Shown piece after piece: positions 21,511-32,439 of a stretch of DNA of 64,000 nt; positions within the stretch are counted from its first letter, which is position 1; each line of letters opens with the position of its first letter. Under the pieces are notes generated by a model, which ran no database searches, was not told where the DNA came from, and saw only the letters and a program-made list of their open reading frames with translations. Position numbers and translations under genes: made by a program. This DNA is from Gracilaria gracilis (lineage: Eukaryota > Rhodophyta > Florideophyceae > Gracilariales > Gracilariaceae). The stretch covers positions 124,001-188,000 of the forward strand of contig JARGSG010000081.1 in NCBI GenBank assembly GCA_030374805.1. The letters run 5' to 3'.

Positions 21511-22360
21511 GTTTACATTTGAATGCGCATTTTGGTGTTCCCGTTGTCGGATTTCGCTGATTTTCCCGTCGATACGTGTCCACGGTGTACTCGCACAGTC
21601 ACTGTAATTTGACGCTCCAAGACCGTCATCTTCACCCTTTTTCGAATGTTTACATTTGAATGCGCATTTTGGTGTTCCCGTTGTCGGATTTCGCTGATTT
21701 TCCCGTAGATACGTGTGCACGGTGAACTCGCACAGTCACTGTAATTTGGCGCTCCAAGGTCGTCATCTTCACCCTTTTTCGAATGTTTACATTTGAATGC
21801 GCATTTTGGTGTTCCCGTTGTCGGATTTCGCTGATTTTCCTGTCGATACGTGTCCACGGTGTACTCGCACAGTCACTGTAATTTGGCGCTCCAAGGTCGT
21901 CATCTTCACTTTTTTTCGAATGTTTACATTTGAATGCGCATTTTGGTGGTCCCGTTGTCGGATCTCGCTGATTTTCCCGTAGATACGTGTGCACGGTGAA
22001 CTCGCACAGTCACTGTAATTTGGCGCTCCAAGACCGTCATCTTCACCCTTTTTCGAATGTTTACATTTGAATGCGCATTTTGGTGTTCCCGTTGTCGGAT
22101 TTCGCTGCTTTTCCCGTCGATTCATGTGCACGGTGAACTCGCACAGTGACAGTAATTTGGCGCTCCAAGGTCGTCATCTTCACTTTTTTTCGAATGTTTA
22201 CATTTGAATGCGCATTTTGGTGGTCCCGCTGTCGGATTTCGCTGATTTTCCTGTCGATACGTGTGCACGGTGTATTCGCACAGTGACTGTAATTTGGCGC
22301 TCCAAGGTCGTCATCTTCACCCTTTTTCGAATGTTTACATTTGAATGCGCATTTTGGTGC
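21511..22360. repeat. 137-bp tandem repeat array, six full units plus a partial one
   Basis: Units begin with GTTTACATTTGAATGCGCAT at 21511, 21648, 21785, 21922, 22059, 22196 and 22333, so the period is exactly 137 bp. Units differ by a few substitutions. The seventh stops after about 27 bp and passes directly into reverse-transcriptase sequence. The minus strand is free of stops over long stretches in rotating frames because 137 is not a multiple of three; these frames are not evidence of protein. Confidence 0.95.
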
Positions 22361-23760
22361 GCTTCCTACCGAATCGATACATTCGTCCATCCTCGGAATG
22401 GGATACACGTCCTTGACGGTAGCCGCGTTGAGCTTGCATTAATCGATGCAAAGACGCCATGACCCATTGGGTTTTGGAGCGAGTATCACGGGTGAGGCCC
22501 ACGGCGACTGGGCCGGTTTAATGACTCTGGCGCGGAGCATCTTCTCGACTTGAGTCTTTTCTTTTTCCTGAGCTGTCGTTCCTGCCCTGTAAGGGTGTTG
22601 CGAGATTGGCCGAATATTCGGCATCAAATCTATCCGATGTTCGGTGATCCCAATTTTCCCAAGGGAACCGTTTCACATGGAGCTGAACTCACGCAGCATA
22701 TCCCGTAACTTTTCACGGTGAGACACTGGGACATCGGTAAAGTCCAGAGACTCGAGCTCCTGTTCGGGGTCCTTCTTCTCAGATCCAGGTGATTCTGGCC
22801 TTCCTTCCGACAGTGTCGGCGTTGCTTCTTTCGACGAGTTCGAAACTTCTTTACCCGACGAGTTCGGTGCAGCGTCTCCCGACGAATTCTTTGGTACGGT
22901 TGCGTCAGCGCTCTTCCCTCCTCCCTCCTCAGCTTCGAGGATTCCAAGAACCTCTGCGGTAGAGACCTGTGTGGGTAAAATAGCCACCGGGTGTGGTAAC
23001 ATGGAACCAATGACTTGGTTCTTTACCAACCTCTGTTGGGAGGAGCTGAAATTAGCAACCAATACCCTGAAGGGCTTCTCTGGCTCAACAAGTACAATCC
23101 CATTCGCGAGGGCCAAGTTTTGCCTTTCGTAAAGAAGAGGCAATGGCTGAACGGTTTGCAGCCCGTGCTGCACGGACGTGACCGTGACCCATGTCTGGGA
23201 TTCCGGGTGAATGCAAATAGACCGAGCCACTCAGAGCTTCGTCGACGAACGGTGCAATTTCGCTGGCTGCTTGGCCAACGGCAATGAAACTTGCTTCTTG
23301 AAAGCCTTTCGTAAAGGTCGCCGAACAATTGGCACTGTTGTGCCGTCCTCCAGCTCGACGGTTCTTTTCCGTGGTCGAATTGCTGCGACAAAATGGTCGC
23401 GGAAATCACATCCGAGTATGACCGGCGTGGCTAAACGCTTACAAACTAGGAAGTCCAGGAGAACAACGCAACGGCCAGGCCTGACAATCAGGTCAATCAC
23501 TACCACGATTGAAAGGAGCCTATTGTTTGCATCCGCTATCTCGATTGGAGGGGCCGGCCGAATCTGAGACGATAACTGCGGCGGAATAAGAGATTGAACC
23601 AAAACGTTTGTACCAGCACCCGTGTCAAGAACGGATAACTGCCAAACCATATAATGATCGGATATCCCGAGGTCGGCAAAAACTTTGTAGTTTCCTTTCG
23701 CCATGACCAGGAGCGCGGACATTGCGTGACGGTACCCACGGGCGACGGAGAACACCGAGA
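22361..23760 (-). mobile_element. Ty3/Gypsy-like pol fossil (protease and start of RT)
   Basis: On the minus strand an aspartic protease domain (LDTGAGTNVL, then VILGCDFRDHFVAAIRP, about 23290-23660) is followed by a linker and the beginning of a reverse transcriptase (QVEKMLRARVIKPAQSPWAS, VILAPKPNGSWRLCID, VYPIPRMDECIDSVG; about 22365-22600). Protease before RT with these finger-domain motifs fits Ty3/Gypsy. The rest of RT, RNase H and integrase are absent, because the 137-bp satellite begins inside the RT. No LTRs are visible. The fossil is broken at a few places and clearly old. Confidence 0.78.
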
Positions 23761-24280
23761 TGTTCCGAGTCCACGTCTGTCGTGGCTGTAGTACAGCGAC
23801 AGCTACGGCCGTGTACTATGCCTAAATTAGGATGTATTGTGCGCAGTACCCAAGCGGGGACAAAGGAGCGTGCAGACGGACGCTAGCAACGGGGCACGAG
23901 ATAGGCGTGCAGCACTGGTAGTGACGGTAGAACGGTCCTTTGGGAAACTAGACGATGAAGAATCGGCTAGGCGGTACTTGCGGGTTACCACTGTGAGCTC
24001 TGCCCAATGTGAGGTGCTTAAGTACATCTCCCAAGGCAGTAGCCACGTGTCGAAAAGAATAAACATTCTACCTATCAAGGGGTCCCCTAGGTGCTGGGCG
24101 ACAACTGTCACCACCTTACACGTGGGATTCCCTGAGCTGCACCCATGTGCACAATAACTATCTAACTATCCTAATATGTACCCATTGGGACAGTGCATCC
24201 AATTGCACTACAGACCCCCCTTCTTAGATCCGGCCTCGTCTCGAGGTCGAACGGTTCCGCCTCAGTAGACGGGGGGGCAC
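23760..24280. other. Unassigned sequence
   Basis: Nothing recognisable beyond short frames. It may be the upstream part of the neighbouring retroelement fossil. Confidence 0.3.
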
Positions 24281-24284
24281 ATGA

Positions 24285-24490
24285 ACTGTCTGCCGCGATG
24301 GCGAGAGGCCCAAGGGGATGCGCGACGAATGCGTGTCGGCTTTTTGTCGTGGTGTCGTCGACCCAGATGGGCGCGCGACGTAGGTGCGCTGACTTTCGGG
24401 CGCGATGGCGAGAGACCCGAATGGGCATTCGAAGAAGGCGCGCTGGCTGTCGGTCGCGATGGCGCGAAAACCGAATGGGTATGCAGTTCA
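24285..24490. repeat. Imperfect tandem repeat of about 54 bp
   Basis: GCGATGGCGAGAG-type units recur at about 24295, 24402 and 24456, with a diverged unit near 24348, followed each time by a CCGAATGGG-like motif. About four units of some 54 bp, GC-rich. Confidence 0.6.
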
Positions 24491-24899
24491 CCAATGCGTG
24501 TTCTCGTAGTCCCGTGTCGGGCGCGCGCTATACTCCCCACTTGAGTGTGACCGTTGGCCGTGCAGGCGCGTTATTGCCACAGGATGTGGAATGTCCCGGA
24601 GGGTTAAGGAGCAGCGTTGTGCCTGTTGCCTGGGCACGTCCTGGTGCGGGTTCCAATTATTGGTTGAGACTGGGCGCACGTGGTTGGGAATGCATCGTAG
24701 TCCCAGGGGGTGGAGAAGCAGGCAGCGGTGGGAGCGTGGCGTGGCGCATGTCGCCTGGGGAGGAGACGGCCAGCCCAGATTGGTTGTCACTGGCCGGTGC
24801 GCAGTGCCTGGTACGGGAATAACCGGCGTAGCGTCCGGTGTATGCCGCATTCAAATAATGCCTGGCGAGGTGCAAAAGTCGCGTCCCATTCCGCTGCGG

Positions 24900-26200
24900 T
24901 GTGGGGCATCCCGTACGGGTTACGTTTGAACCATGGCTGTACGCGCGTTTGCTTGGCGTGGTGCGAGACGCGACCGACTACCCCGAGGGAACACCATGTC
25001 CGTTGAGTCGGGCACGAGCGCGCTCGCGGCCGATGCGCCAGGCTCCTCCCCGGGGAGGGAGAGTTCGCCACGCCTTCCGAGGGGTACAAAAGAGGAGGCC
25101 TCGGCGGGAACCGCTTTCGTCGTCGCTCAGCGTGCATTCTTCCACAACAGTCGAGATGTTCCCCCCCGATGGGACGATTCCACGAATCCCAGCCCCTCCG
25201 GGTGGCGGCGCCGCGGGTGTGCCCTCGGCGCCTACGGGTAGCATTCCCGCCGGGTCGAATCCGAATTGGCTAAATCCCACGCAGGTTTACGATCATACCA
25301 CGGCTCCTGGGCGGGTCCATGTCGGTGCTCGCCATGTAGTGATTCCGTATCCGGTATCCCAGTATCTCCCGATGTGTTCAGTCTTCTTCAACGCGAAGCG
25401 ATTCGAGTCGGTCCCAATTTAACAGGGTTTCTCAGAGAAGAATCGCCGCGGGCGTGTGGAGCCGTGGCGTGCCCGTTGGGGGCACATTCCTATCCGTCCC
25501 TCGCACGACATCCGGACTGTTGACTCTGGGAATCGGCGTCCAGATATGCCGTTTTGCCCGTTTTTGGGATGAGATTGACTATCAACGTCGTATGGCCAAT
25601 ATTATCGATTGGTTGGCAGCTGATTATGCCCAACTGGGAGAGAGTAGGTCGATTCCACCGCCTGGGCACTGTTTTCTTGGGGTTATCGCGTTCAAGCCGC
25701 CGTATGACCAGATATAATGGGTCCGCGATCGCGGATATTGGGGAGAGTTTGTCGCCGATGACGCCCGCATCAGGCAGACGCACAAGTTCCTCTTCGGTTG
25801 GCACAACCAGGAGTACTTCGACATGCCCAACAACGCGGGGGAGCAGCCTTATATTCGTATCGGCAACACCCTGGGGGACATTATGTCAGTATCCCGCTAC
25901 ATGGGTATACCAACTCCGTCGTTCAGCTCTAGTTACACAAATCTCCGGGTAGGACCCAAGACAGCGTTCAGGAATGCCCTGTGGCAGATCTTCTTTGTAG
26001 AGTGGGTGGTGTTCGTGTTCATGGCCTGGCTGTACGCGGCCCGTTATGGGGTTCCGGTCCGCACCAAGTGTCGTGACTGGTGCCTATACGAGGACGCGAA
26101 CTTGAAGTCCCCAAGGGGTCGTCTTTTCCCGCTTCCGGCCTCGGTTATACGATATGTCCGCGCTCTGGGTGTGCAGAACATCTTTCGTGGTTCCTAATAC
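24900..26200 (+). other. GC-rich block with unidentified broken coding sequence
   Basis: Plus-strand frames that look protein-like follow one another: MFPPDGTIPRIPAPPGGG (25156 onward), IDWLAADYAQLGESRSIPPP (25600-25715), WGEFVADDARIRQTHKFLF and MPNNAGEQPYIRIGNTLGDI (about 25740-26200), ending RYVRALGVQNIFRGS. The order suggests one disrupted gene. A Pro/Gly-rich start and a helical body would fit a retroelement Gag, but I recognise no motif, so this stays unnamed. Confidence 0.3.
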
Positions 26201-26296
26201 GGGTTTCAGGACGTTTGGTCGCTCCTGGATGGCGTCTGCATCGTAGAGTGGTCCCAAACCCCGGGTTTCCTCTGTTATAATTATGTCATTTACGTC

Positions 26297-26553
26297 ACTT
26301 GAGTACCAAGAGAGCACCGCGCGGCAATGGACCCAATCATCGTTCAATAATGGCGTTGGATGCCAATACCATTAGACCATACGTTCAGCCAAATACTTAT
26401 GTAGCACCTTCAGCTTCTGTGATCGGATCGGTAGTCGTGAACGAAAACACAGCTATAATGTACGGCGCGGTGGTACGTGGTGTTCTGGCGCTTATACAGA
26501 TCGGTGCACTCACAACCTTTGGCGAAAACTCAGTGCTAACAGCAGGCCAAGGG
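26297..26553 (+). pseudogene. Gamma-carbonic-anhydrase-like, 5' fragment (copy 1)
   Basis: This matches 29358-29605 at roughly 90% identity. It encodes the first coils of a left-handed beta helix (YVAPSASVIGSVV, TAIMYGAVVRG). The match stops abruptly after ACAGCAGG at 26553. The downstream 2.5 kb is unrelated and contains recombinase copy D; a possible 3' end of the same copy is at 29065-29151. Confidence 0.7.
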
Positions 26554-26559
26554 ACGCAT

Positions 26560-27240
26560 TGAGGATGTTGGCGCTGACGCGCAGCGGTGGAGATGGTGTT
26601 CGGCTCTTGCGCATTCTGTTTACTGCTCGGAGAGGAAAACACGTGCCAGTCAGCCAAATATAAAACCAAAATACACTGCAAAAAGGTCATGTGCGTCAGG
26701 ATGGTGGTGGCCGCTGACAGCACCGTAGAGGCAGCCACCACAATCTGTGCGGCAGACGGTAAGTTAATATTACACTTAGCTCCGGCGACGGAGCACTGCA
26801 GAGTGCGCGAAACATTTTGCCGCAGCTTGCGACATTCACCTTCAGCCTGTGGATGCAGCTTGTGCTGGAGTGCCAGGGGCTCTACAAGATCAGAGTGCTC
26901 GCGCTTGATACCCGCCACGCATCGCCTGCCGTCGCGGAGCCTCCCGTTAAGGATGGTCGTCGAACGCAAACTGCTGATGGAAGCAGCCCGGAGGGCTGCT
27001 GTATGGGCTACCCTTCGATGGATTTTACGCTATGAGAGTCTTATAATGAGGCGATTATTGGGCATACAGTGACGGTCTGCGTGGCGGCGACCCTGCAGCG
27101 ACGCAGTTTGTGCAAAAATGTTGCGCAGCGGATCAAACGGTCGTCATTTGGGCATGACGATCGGAGGTACGCAGACTCCGCATTGTAGAGGGATGCGGGA
27201 CCTGTCCTTATAAGAAACCGCAGCAAGAACCGGCACATCC
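26560..27240. other. Unassigned spacer before recombinase copy D
   Basis: No gene is recognisable between the gamma-CA-like fragment and the recombinase gene. Confidence 0.4.
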
Positions 27241-27248
27241 ACACGGCT

Positions 27249-28814
27249 TTGTCGGTATCCATATCCACACACATGAGACGCATAGCATTGCCTAAAAGCA
27301 ATAAACGCCCGAAACATGCGCGCAACAAGAGGCGGCTGGAGGAAGACGTCGACATTGTAGCCCCGAAGAAGAGGATAATTTTATTGGACTCTGATGCCGG
27401 GCGATGCCGCTCAGAGAGTGGAGGGGTAGGTGCGGATTTAGTTTTGGAAGGTTTCAGGAAGCGATGGCTTTACCGCTTGGACGTCTTGGAAGGGAAGCAG
27501 CCCGACTTTTTCACCAGTGCTGAAGCACGTTTGAAATGTAGAACCGAACTCCGTCCTGGCGAATGTGCCTATGAAGGGCTTGGGGCGACGATCGAGATCT
27601 GTATCGACTTGCGAAGAGTGTTTGAAGCTTACTACATGCCGGGGATCCACGGTCGTAGGGGCACTGCAGTGCTCAAGCACACGATCCTCACAGTATCCCA
27701 GTTTTTGAGATGAACAGTTTCGTTTTCCTCTTGTAGGAAGGAAGATGTATGGAAAGAGGGTGCGATATTAAAGAACCTCGCGAGCCGAAAGCTAGTGATT
27801 CACTTTACCGACTATTTCAGAGATCGATGTTCTCCTTGTACGACAAGGCTCAAGGCTACGAGCTTAAGGAGAGTATGCGCGGCAGCTATGTTTTGCCTTG
27901 ATGATGAAGCGCTAAGGCTTAGGCTCGCTGTGATGTCCATATTTCTTCGTAACATTGCTCACGCGGCCAGTCGAGCACATCGCATCCGATGTCAAGCGAA
28001 GAAATCCCTGTCAAAGCGAAATTCATCTCATAGAATAATGCAACCCAGGGAGTATATATGTTCTGTTCAGAGAACCCAGATGGTTTTGGACTCCCTCATG
28101 AACACATTCTGGAGTCGTGAAAGGGATGAATCGGCCAATGTTGCTTTGTTCGGAAGAGTGATGCGAAGGGAACCAGATTCCTTTATTACGAGTTGGTGCA
28201 CGAATTTCACTGGATTCCTTATGTTGTTCGCTGGGGGTCCGCGACCGCAGGTGTTCAGCCAGATCTAGGTTCCGCAGAGGCGTGAACTGCGGAGAATGAC
28301 GACTTCGCGGCAGAGAGAGTCCTACATTGAGCTACGAACAGTTGATGAGAAGAGGCCCCGGTATCCAGATATGCCTCATCTTGTCTTTCCTGCATCCTTG
28401 CTTCCTTACTTGAAATTCCACATTGATGTTGTAAGGCCAATGATTCAGGAGGGCACCGAAGAGCACAACACAGATCTCGAACGGCCACTTCTTCTGACTA
28501 CCACGACCGGGAAAGGACTTAAAGTCACATCGATAACGCAGATATTTCAAAGGCTCCTTGCGGAGCATGATGAAAAAATCTCTTGTCTAACACCAATGGG
28601 CTTGCGAACGAGTTACTCCTCAATGATGATGACATTATATCGTCAAAGAAGGGTCTTTCCGGAACTGTCAGAGAAAGAATTTCTACGGAAGTTGGCTTGG
28701 CAAATGAACACTTCGATTGAGCAGCTCCGTAGAACATACGCCTCTAATGATCATTTCGACCTGCGAGATGTCTGTCAGCTAATGAACCTCTGGACGAAAT
28801 GCACAACTGCGTAA
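27249..28814 (+). pseudogene. Tyrosine recombinase, catalytic lineage (copy D, broken)
   Basis: Reading from about 27273 (MRRIALPKSNKR; a basic region with KKRIILLD) the gene runs to TAA at 28812. It aligns with copy A along its length at moderate identity. Box I is FAGGPRPQVFSQI (Arg present), hairpin Lys in VDEKRPRYPD, TTTTGKGLKVTSI, box II LTPMGLRTSYSSMMM (Met where His is usual) and the C-terminal MNTSIEQLRRTYAS with Tyr. In-frame stops follow TVSQFLR (about 27711) and FSQI (about 28266), and there is a frame change near 27725. Its head differs from the block shared by A, B and C. The partner gene of the same subfamily lies at 31.2-32.5 kb. Confidence 0.65.
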
Positions 28815-29064
28815 AGGATGGATAGTGGGGGGACGGTAGAGACACGAACTACCACACACTGTGTAGATCCTACCGGGCATAGCCTTTAACAGGAAGGCAT
28901 TGGACATTCTAAACGGAACTTGTGAAGTAGAGAAAGATGGTTCATCAATGAATTGGTACGAATAAGTTTACACAATAAGAGATGGACAGATATACCAACT
29001 GAAAACGTTGGAAAACCAGCAGCCATATTGGTACATCGCTGACAAACGCCCGGCCAACATAACC

Positions 29065-29151
29065 CGATACTTTGCGTTCCGTAGACAGTAAACAAGCGCC
29101 TCTGGAGCGAATCTATGATTGCAAAGTCTCAAATGAGCAGGATGTCTGTCA
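29065..29151 (+). repeat. Direct repeat of the gamma-CA-like 3' end (left copy)
   Basis: About 87 bp match 30043-30130 at about 85% (GCGTTCCGTAGACAGTAAA near the start, GTCTCAAATGAGCAGGAT near the end). In the right copy this is the stop codon and 3' flank of the gamma-CA-like gene, so the left copy is probably the tail of an earlier tandem copy. Confidence 0.75.
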
Positions 29152-29280
29152 AGAGCTCAAAAGTCCTCACTGTTGCTCAATCAGAGCTTGTCTCTTCCTC
29201 TCCCTAAAATCACGTTTCCGCCTTCATCTGCAAACTCTGTCGCGCTCCAAAACGCAATAGCGCATCGACAATTGTACTTC

Positions 29281-30062
29281 CACACCATGCAACGGTCTTT
29301 TGGTGATATACACTATGCAGAGTACTACTCAACGATGGGCGGCGCGCCATCTCCGCCACTTGAGTACCAAGCAAGCACCGCGCGGCAATGGACCCAATCA
29401 TCGTTCAATAATGGCGTTGGATGCCAATACCATAGACTATACGTTCAGCCAAATGCTTATGTGGCACCTTCAGCTTCTGTGATCGGATCGGTAGTCGCGA
29501 ACGACAACACAGCCATAATGTACGGCGCGGTGGTACGTGGTGGTCTGGCGCTTATACAGATCGACGCACTCACAACCTTTGGCGAAAACTCAGTGCCAAC
29601 AGCAGGTGAAGTGCTAGGCACAATGTCACCGACCGATGCCGTAGCCACAGGTCAAATAATTGAACCAGAACTATGGGTTGGCGATTACTGCTTGATTGGT
29701 GCCAATGTAACCTTGAAGGGTTGTCGAATAGAAGAATCCAACATAGTTAGTCATTGTTCCACCTTCGCGGAAGGTGCTGTTGTATGCAATATTCCGTTCT
29801 AGAGCCTGGTTCGTACGTTGGAGAGGTTGTGGCTATTCCAGAAGCCGAGCTTTGGGCAGGATTGCCAGCCCAAAAAATTCGCGACATCACTGCTGACGAG
29901 CAAGCGCAAATAAGACAAGAGGCTGAGCACCAATACGCAATAACGAGTTCACATGCATACGAGTTCTTGCCAGTGAGCTTCGGTTTCCTGGAAAAAGAAG
30001 CCATAGAATCGGACAATACGTCTATCCGAAGCACCCACCAGTCGATACTTCGCGTTCCGTAG
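29281..30062 (+). pseudogene. Gamma-carbonic-anhydrase-like subunit (gamma-CAL), copy 2
   Basis: The plus strand encodes a gamma-CA/gamma-CAL protein of the kind found in mitochondrial complex I of plants and algae. The left-handed beta-helix coils are visible: YVAPSASVIGSVV, TAIMYGAVVRGG, ELWVGDYCLIGANVTLKGC, SNIVSHCSTFAEGAVV, then VLEPGSYVGEVVAIPEAELWAGLPAQKIRDIT and a helical tail HAYEFLPVSFGFLEKE. The order and tail resemble plant gamma-CAL (EFLPYSTVYLE) more than catalytic gamma-CA; the metal-binding His triad of catalytic enzymes is not evident. A one-base frame change near 29785 separates the last coils. The exact start is unclear (ATG 29288 MQRSFGDIHYAEYYS is in frame). Either a decayed duplicate or a gene with a sequence error. 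Confidence 0.72.
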
Positions 30063-30130
30063 ACAGTAAAAAAGCAGGTCTGGAGCAAAGCTGTTTTTGC
30101 GAAAGTCTCAAATGAGCAGGATTTCTGTCA
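30043..30130 (+). repeat. Direct repeat of the gamma-CA-like 3' end (right copy)
   Basis: Partner of 29065-29151; it begins inside the last codons of copy 2 and runs about 70 bp past its stop. Confidence 0.75.
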
Positions 30131-31215
30131 CCACGCACATCACCAGTGATTCGACGATGCAAAGAAGCAAGCCGTCCAACATCCTACACGGTAGCTCAGC
30201 GATGGATCGGCAAGAATTAGTTTTGAAAGCGGTTGGTGTAACTGAAAAGGTAGAGTGGCTGGCGCGGGAGGTGGCGACTTCGGAGAGATGGGCGTTTTCT
30301 GCTCGCAGGAGGGAGAGAGAAACGTAGGTTCATTTCGGGTGTGGCGTTCTGAAGTACAGGAGCCGAGTGTCGATTTCATGCCTGTCAATGCGCATTGAAC
30401 TGGCTGGCGACTGTTGATGGCCGATTCTGTAATCTTCTGGGCAGTGCTTTCTAACCGCAGCACCAAGCTCAAGTACGAGAATTTTGGTCACCAAACTTTG
30501 GTGACCAAATTTCGTATTCCCTGGACCTGGGAGGCTAGTTCAGAGCTGAGCGAGATGTGAAGTACGAAAGTGAGGTATTTTAACGTAAGAGTACGAAAAG
30601 TAAGGACTATTTTGTCTCCAAAATTTACTAAAGTTCAGCCCCTCGCCGTCAGGCAAGATCCGATAATACTTTTTAGTACCGCTCAGTATCAAATATCGCC
30701 GCCGTGTTATGTGCAACCTTAAAGGTTCGCTTCCCCTGCAAACGCCAGCAGCACCACCTGTTTTGAACCACGCACCACAGCCCCATGCAAATGTCCAACA
30801 CCAGCCATCTAAACAGCTTCCAAGTACTTCCCCACCAGGCTGCTAACCCGGTGTGAAGAAAAATATCCCCTTGGAGGACTGGTTGTTGTTCTTAGTGGTT
30901 CTACGTGAAGCGAATGACCGCAATGGCTGCTATTTTTAAGCGGAAGAACTTCGTGAAGTGTGGCTTAGGAGTAGCGGTGGTGAGGATAGTGGCATCGGAA
31001 CTGCGGAGAAATATGAAGGAGCACCACATGCCAGATGTGTTGTGGACAGAGTGGGATTAAGGAAAATAGTATCCATAATAAAGAAGAACACGTTGAAGAG
31101 GAGTAAGGTCTCATAGAATCTTTACAAAAGACCCCCACCGACAGATATATTGGGATCAGGCATTCAAGAAGACTAAAGGCTTCGAAGATGTGTTCGTTCT
31201 ATTTCCACTGTGCTG
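30130..31215. other. Unassigned spacer
   Basis: No gene or RNA recognised. Short Pro-rich frames exist only in GC-richer parts. Confidence 0.35.
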
Positions 31216-31219
31216 TTGA

Positions 31220-32430
31220 CTAGCATCTTGCCATTTCATTCTCCTCTGGTTCTGTGTATGTATATGGCTTGCTGTTCTTGTGCGATGTACTATAATCGTC
31301 TGGAGCCTTTGCTTGGGCATTACCATCACCTTGGCTCACTTTCATATTGCCAAGAACTTCATATATTCTTACTACCTTCCTCAACGCCCGTGACGCTTGA
31401 GAATGAAAGAGATGGAACTCTATGGGAATTTGAATGACTGCTTCAACACTGGTTTCTAATCCCATGATGACACGATCCATTATCTCCTTCAAGGGTTGCA
31501 TCATCATTGAAAGCTTGATTTCCTCCCGCTGCCGCCCGAAACGCCTCTTCCGCCTATACCTTTTATATGCAGCTCGTGCTCCCTCAAGAACAGCGGCGTG
31601 TGCGACTCACAAGGCTTCCTCGAGACAAGTAGATGCGTCTTCATCAGACAGCTCCGTGAGTATATCCAAAGAATAAAAGCTTACGACCTCCTTGTCGTTG
31701 TGGTCTCGATGGAGTTGGATCCGCTCCTCAATCAAAGAAGGAACGCCGAAGGGTTAGACTGTCGTTTTGAGAAAAGGGCACATCGTAGAATATACTCTGA
31801 GATGGCAGACGTGTGAAACACAAGTTCCTGCATTCTCGCGTGCGTGTTGTCCTCAAACCATTCTTTCACAGACTTTCTGCTGTTAATGGACGGGCTAAAC
31901 ACGGCCACTGCATTCTGACTGAGGGGTACCCGTTTAATTTTCTCGTTCCCAATAGTCATTTGTTTCCCAAAGACAGTTCTCAGACCCCAATGAATTAACA
32001 CAGATGACGGATACCTCCTCATTGCTTCGAAAATAATATTTGCTTGACCACCAGATGGCAACTTCGCCGCCATAGAGCATACGTTTTCCCAAAGGCGCAC
32101 TTCGCTTTTCCAGTACATACCCCCCTGTACGATGACGCGGAATCTGTGTCGGGCATGAATACATCGAGCGACTTCCCTAGCCCTCAATTCCTTCGAATTA
32201 TCTTCCCCTACCCCGGGCGCCAAGCTACACGAAGACGGGCTTTGTTTGTCCATTTCATTTCGAGTCCATTCTAAGACAGATGGAATCGTACCTTGAAGAA
32301 CAACTTCAGGCAATGATTTGTTAACATCCTCGAAGAGGATATTGGAGTATGTCTCGGAGGCTGTTTTTCTACCCTGAGCAGATTGAGCTCTGCTTCTTTG
32401 AATACTAGAAGATTTGACCTTTTTCCCAAT
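31220..32430 (-). pseudogene. Partner protein of the recombinase element (diverged copy D)
   Basis: Minus-strand homologue of the partner genes at 7.6-8.9 and 19.0-20.4 kb, clearly diverged: PEVVLQGTIPSVLEWTRNEMD, YWKSEVRLWENVCSMAAKL, ANIIFEAMRRYPSSVLIHWGLR, MTIGNEKIKRVPLSQNAVAV, then RKRRFGRQREEIKL and QPLKEIMDRVIMGLETS, ending SKPYTYTEPEE. It reads through (Glu) at the site where copies A and C have TAG. Interruptions occur between about 31732 and 31507 and near 32433. Conservation of blocks across diverged copies shows that the protein was selected for. The nearest convergent recombinase is copy D, 2.4 kb to the left. Confidence 0.6.
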
Positions 32431-32439
32431 TCAACATTT

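Noticed and set aside
21513-22131. Several 114-codon frames in the tandem repeat
   Set aside because: They repeat every 137 bp in rotating frames and are by-products of the satellite.
21511-22360. CRISPR-like array
   Set aside because: The 137-bp units are contiguous tandem repeats without unique spacers, in eukaryotic sequence.
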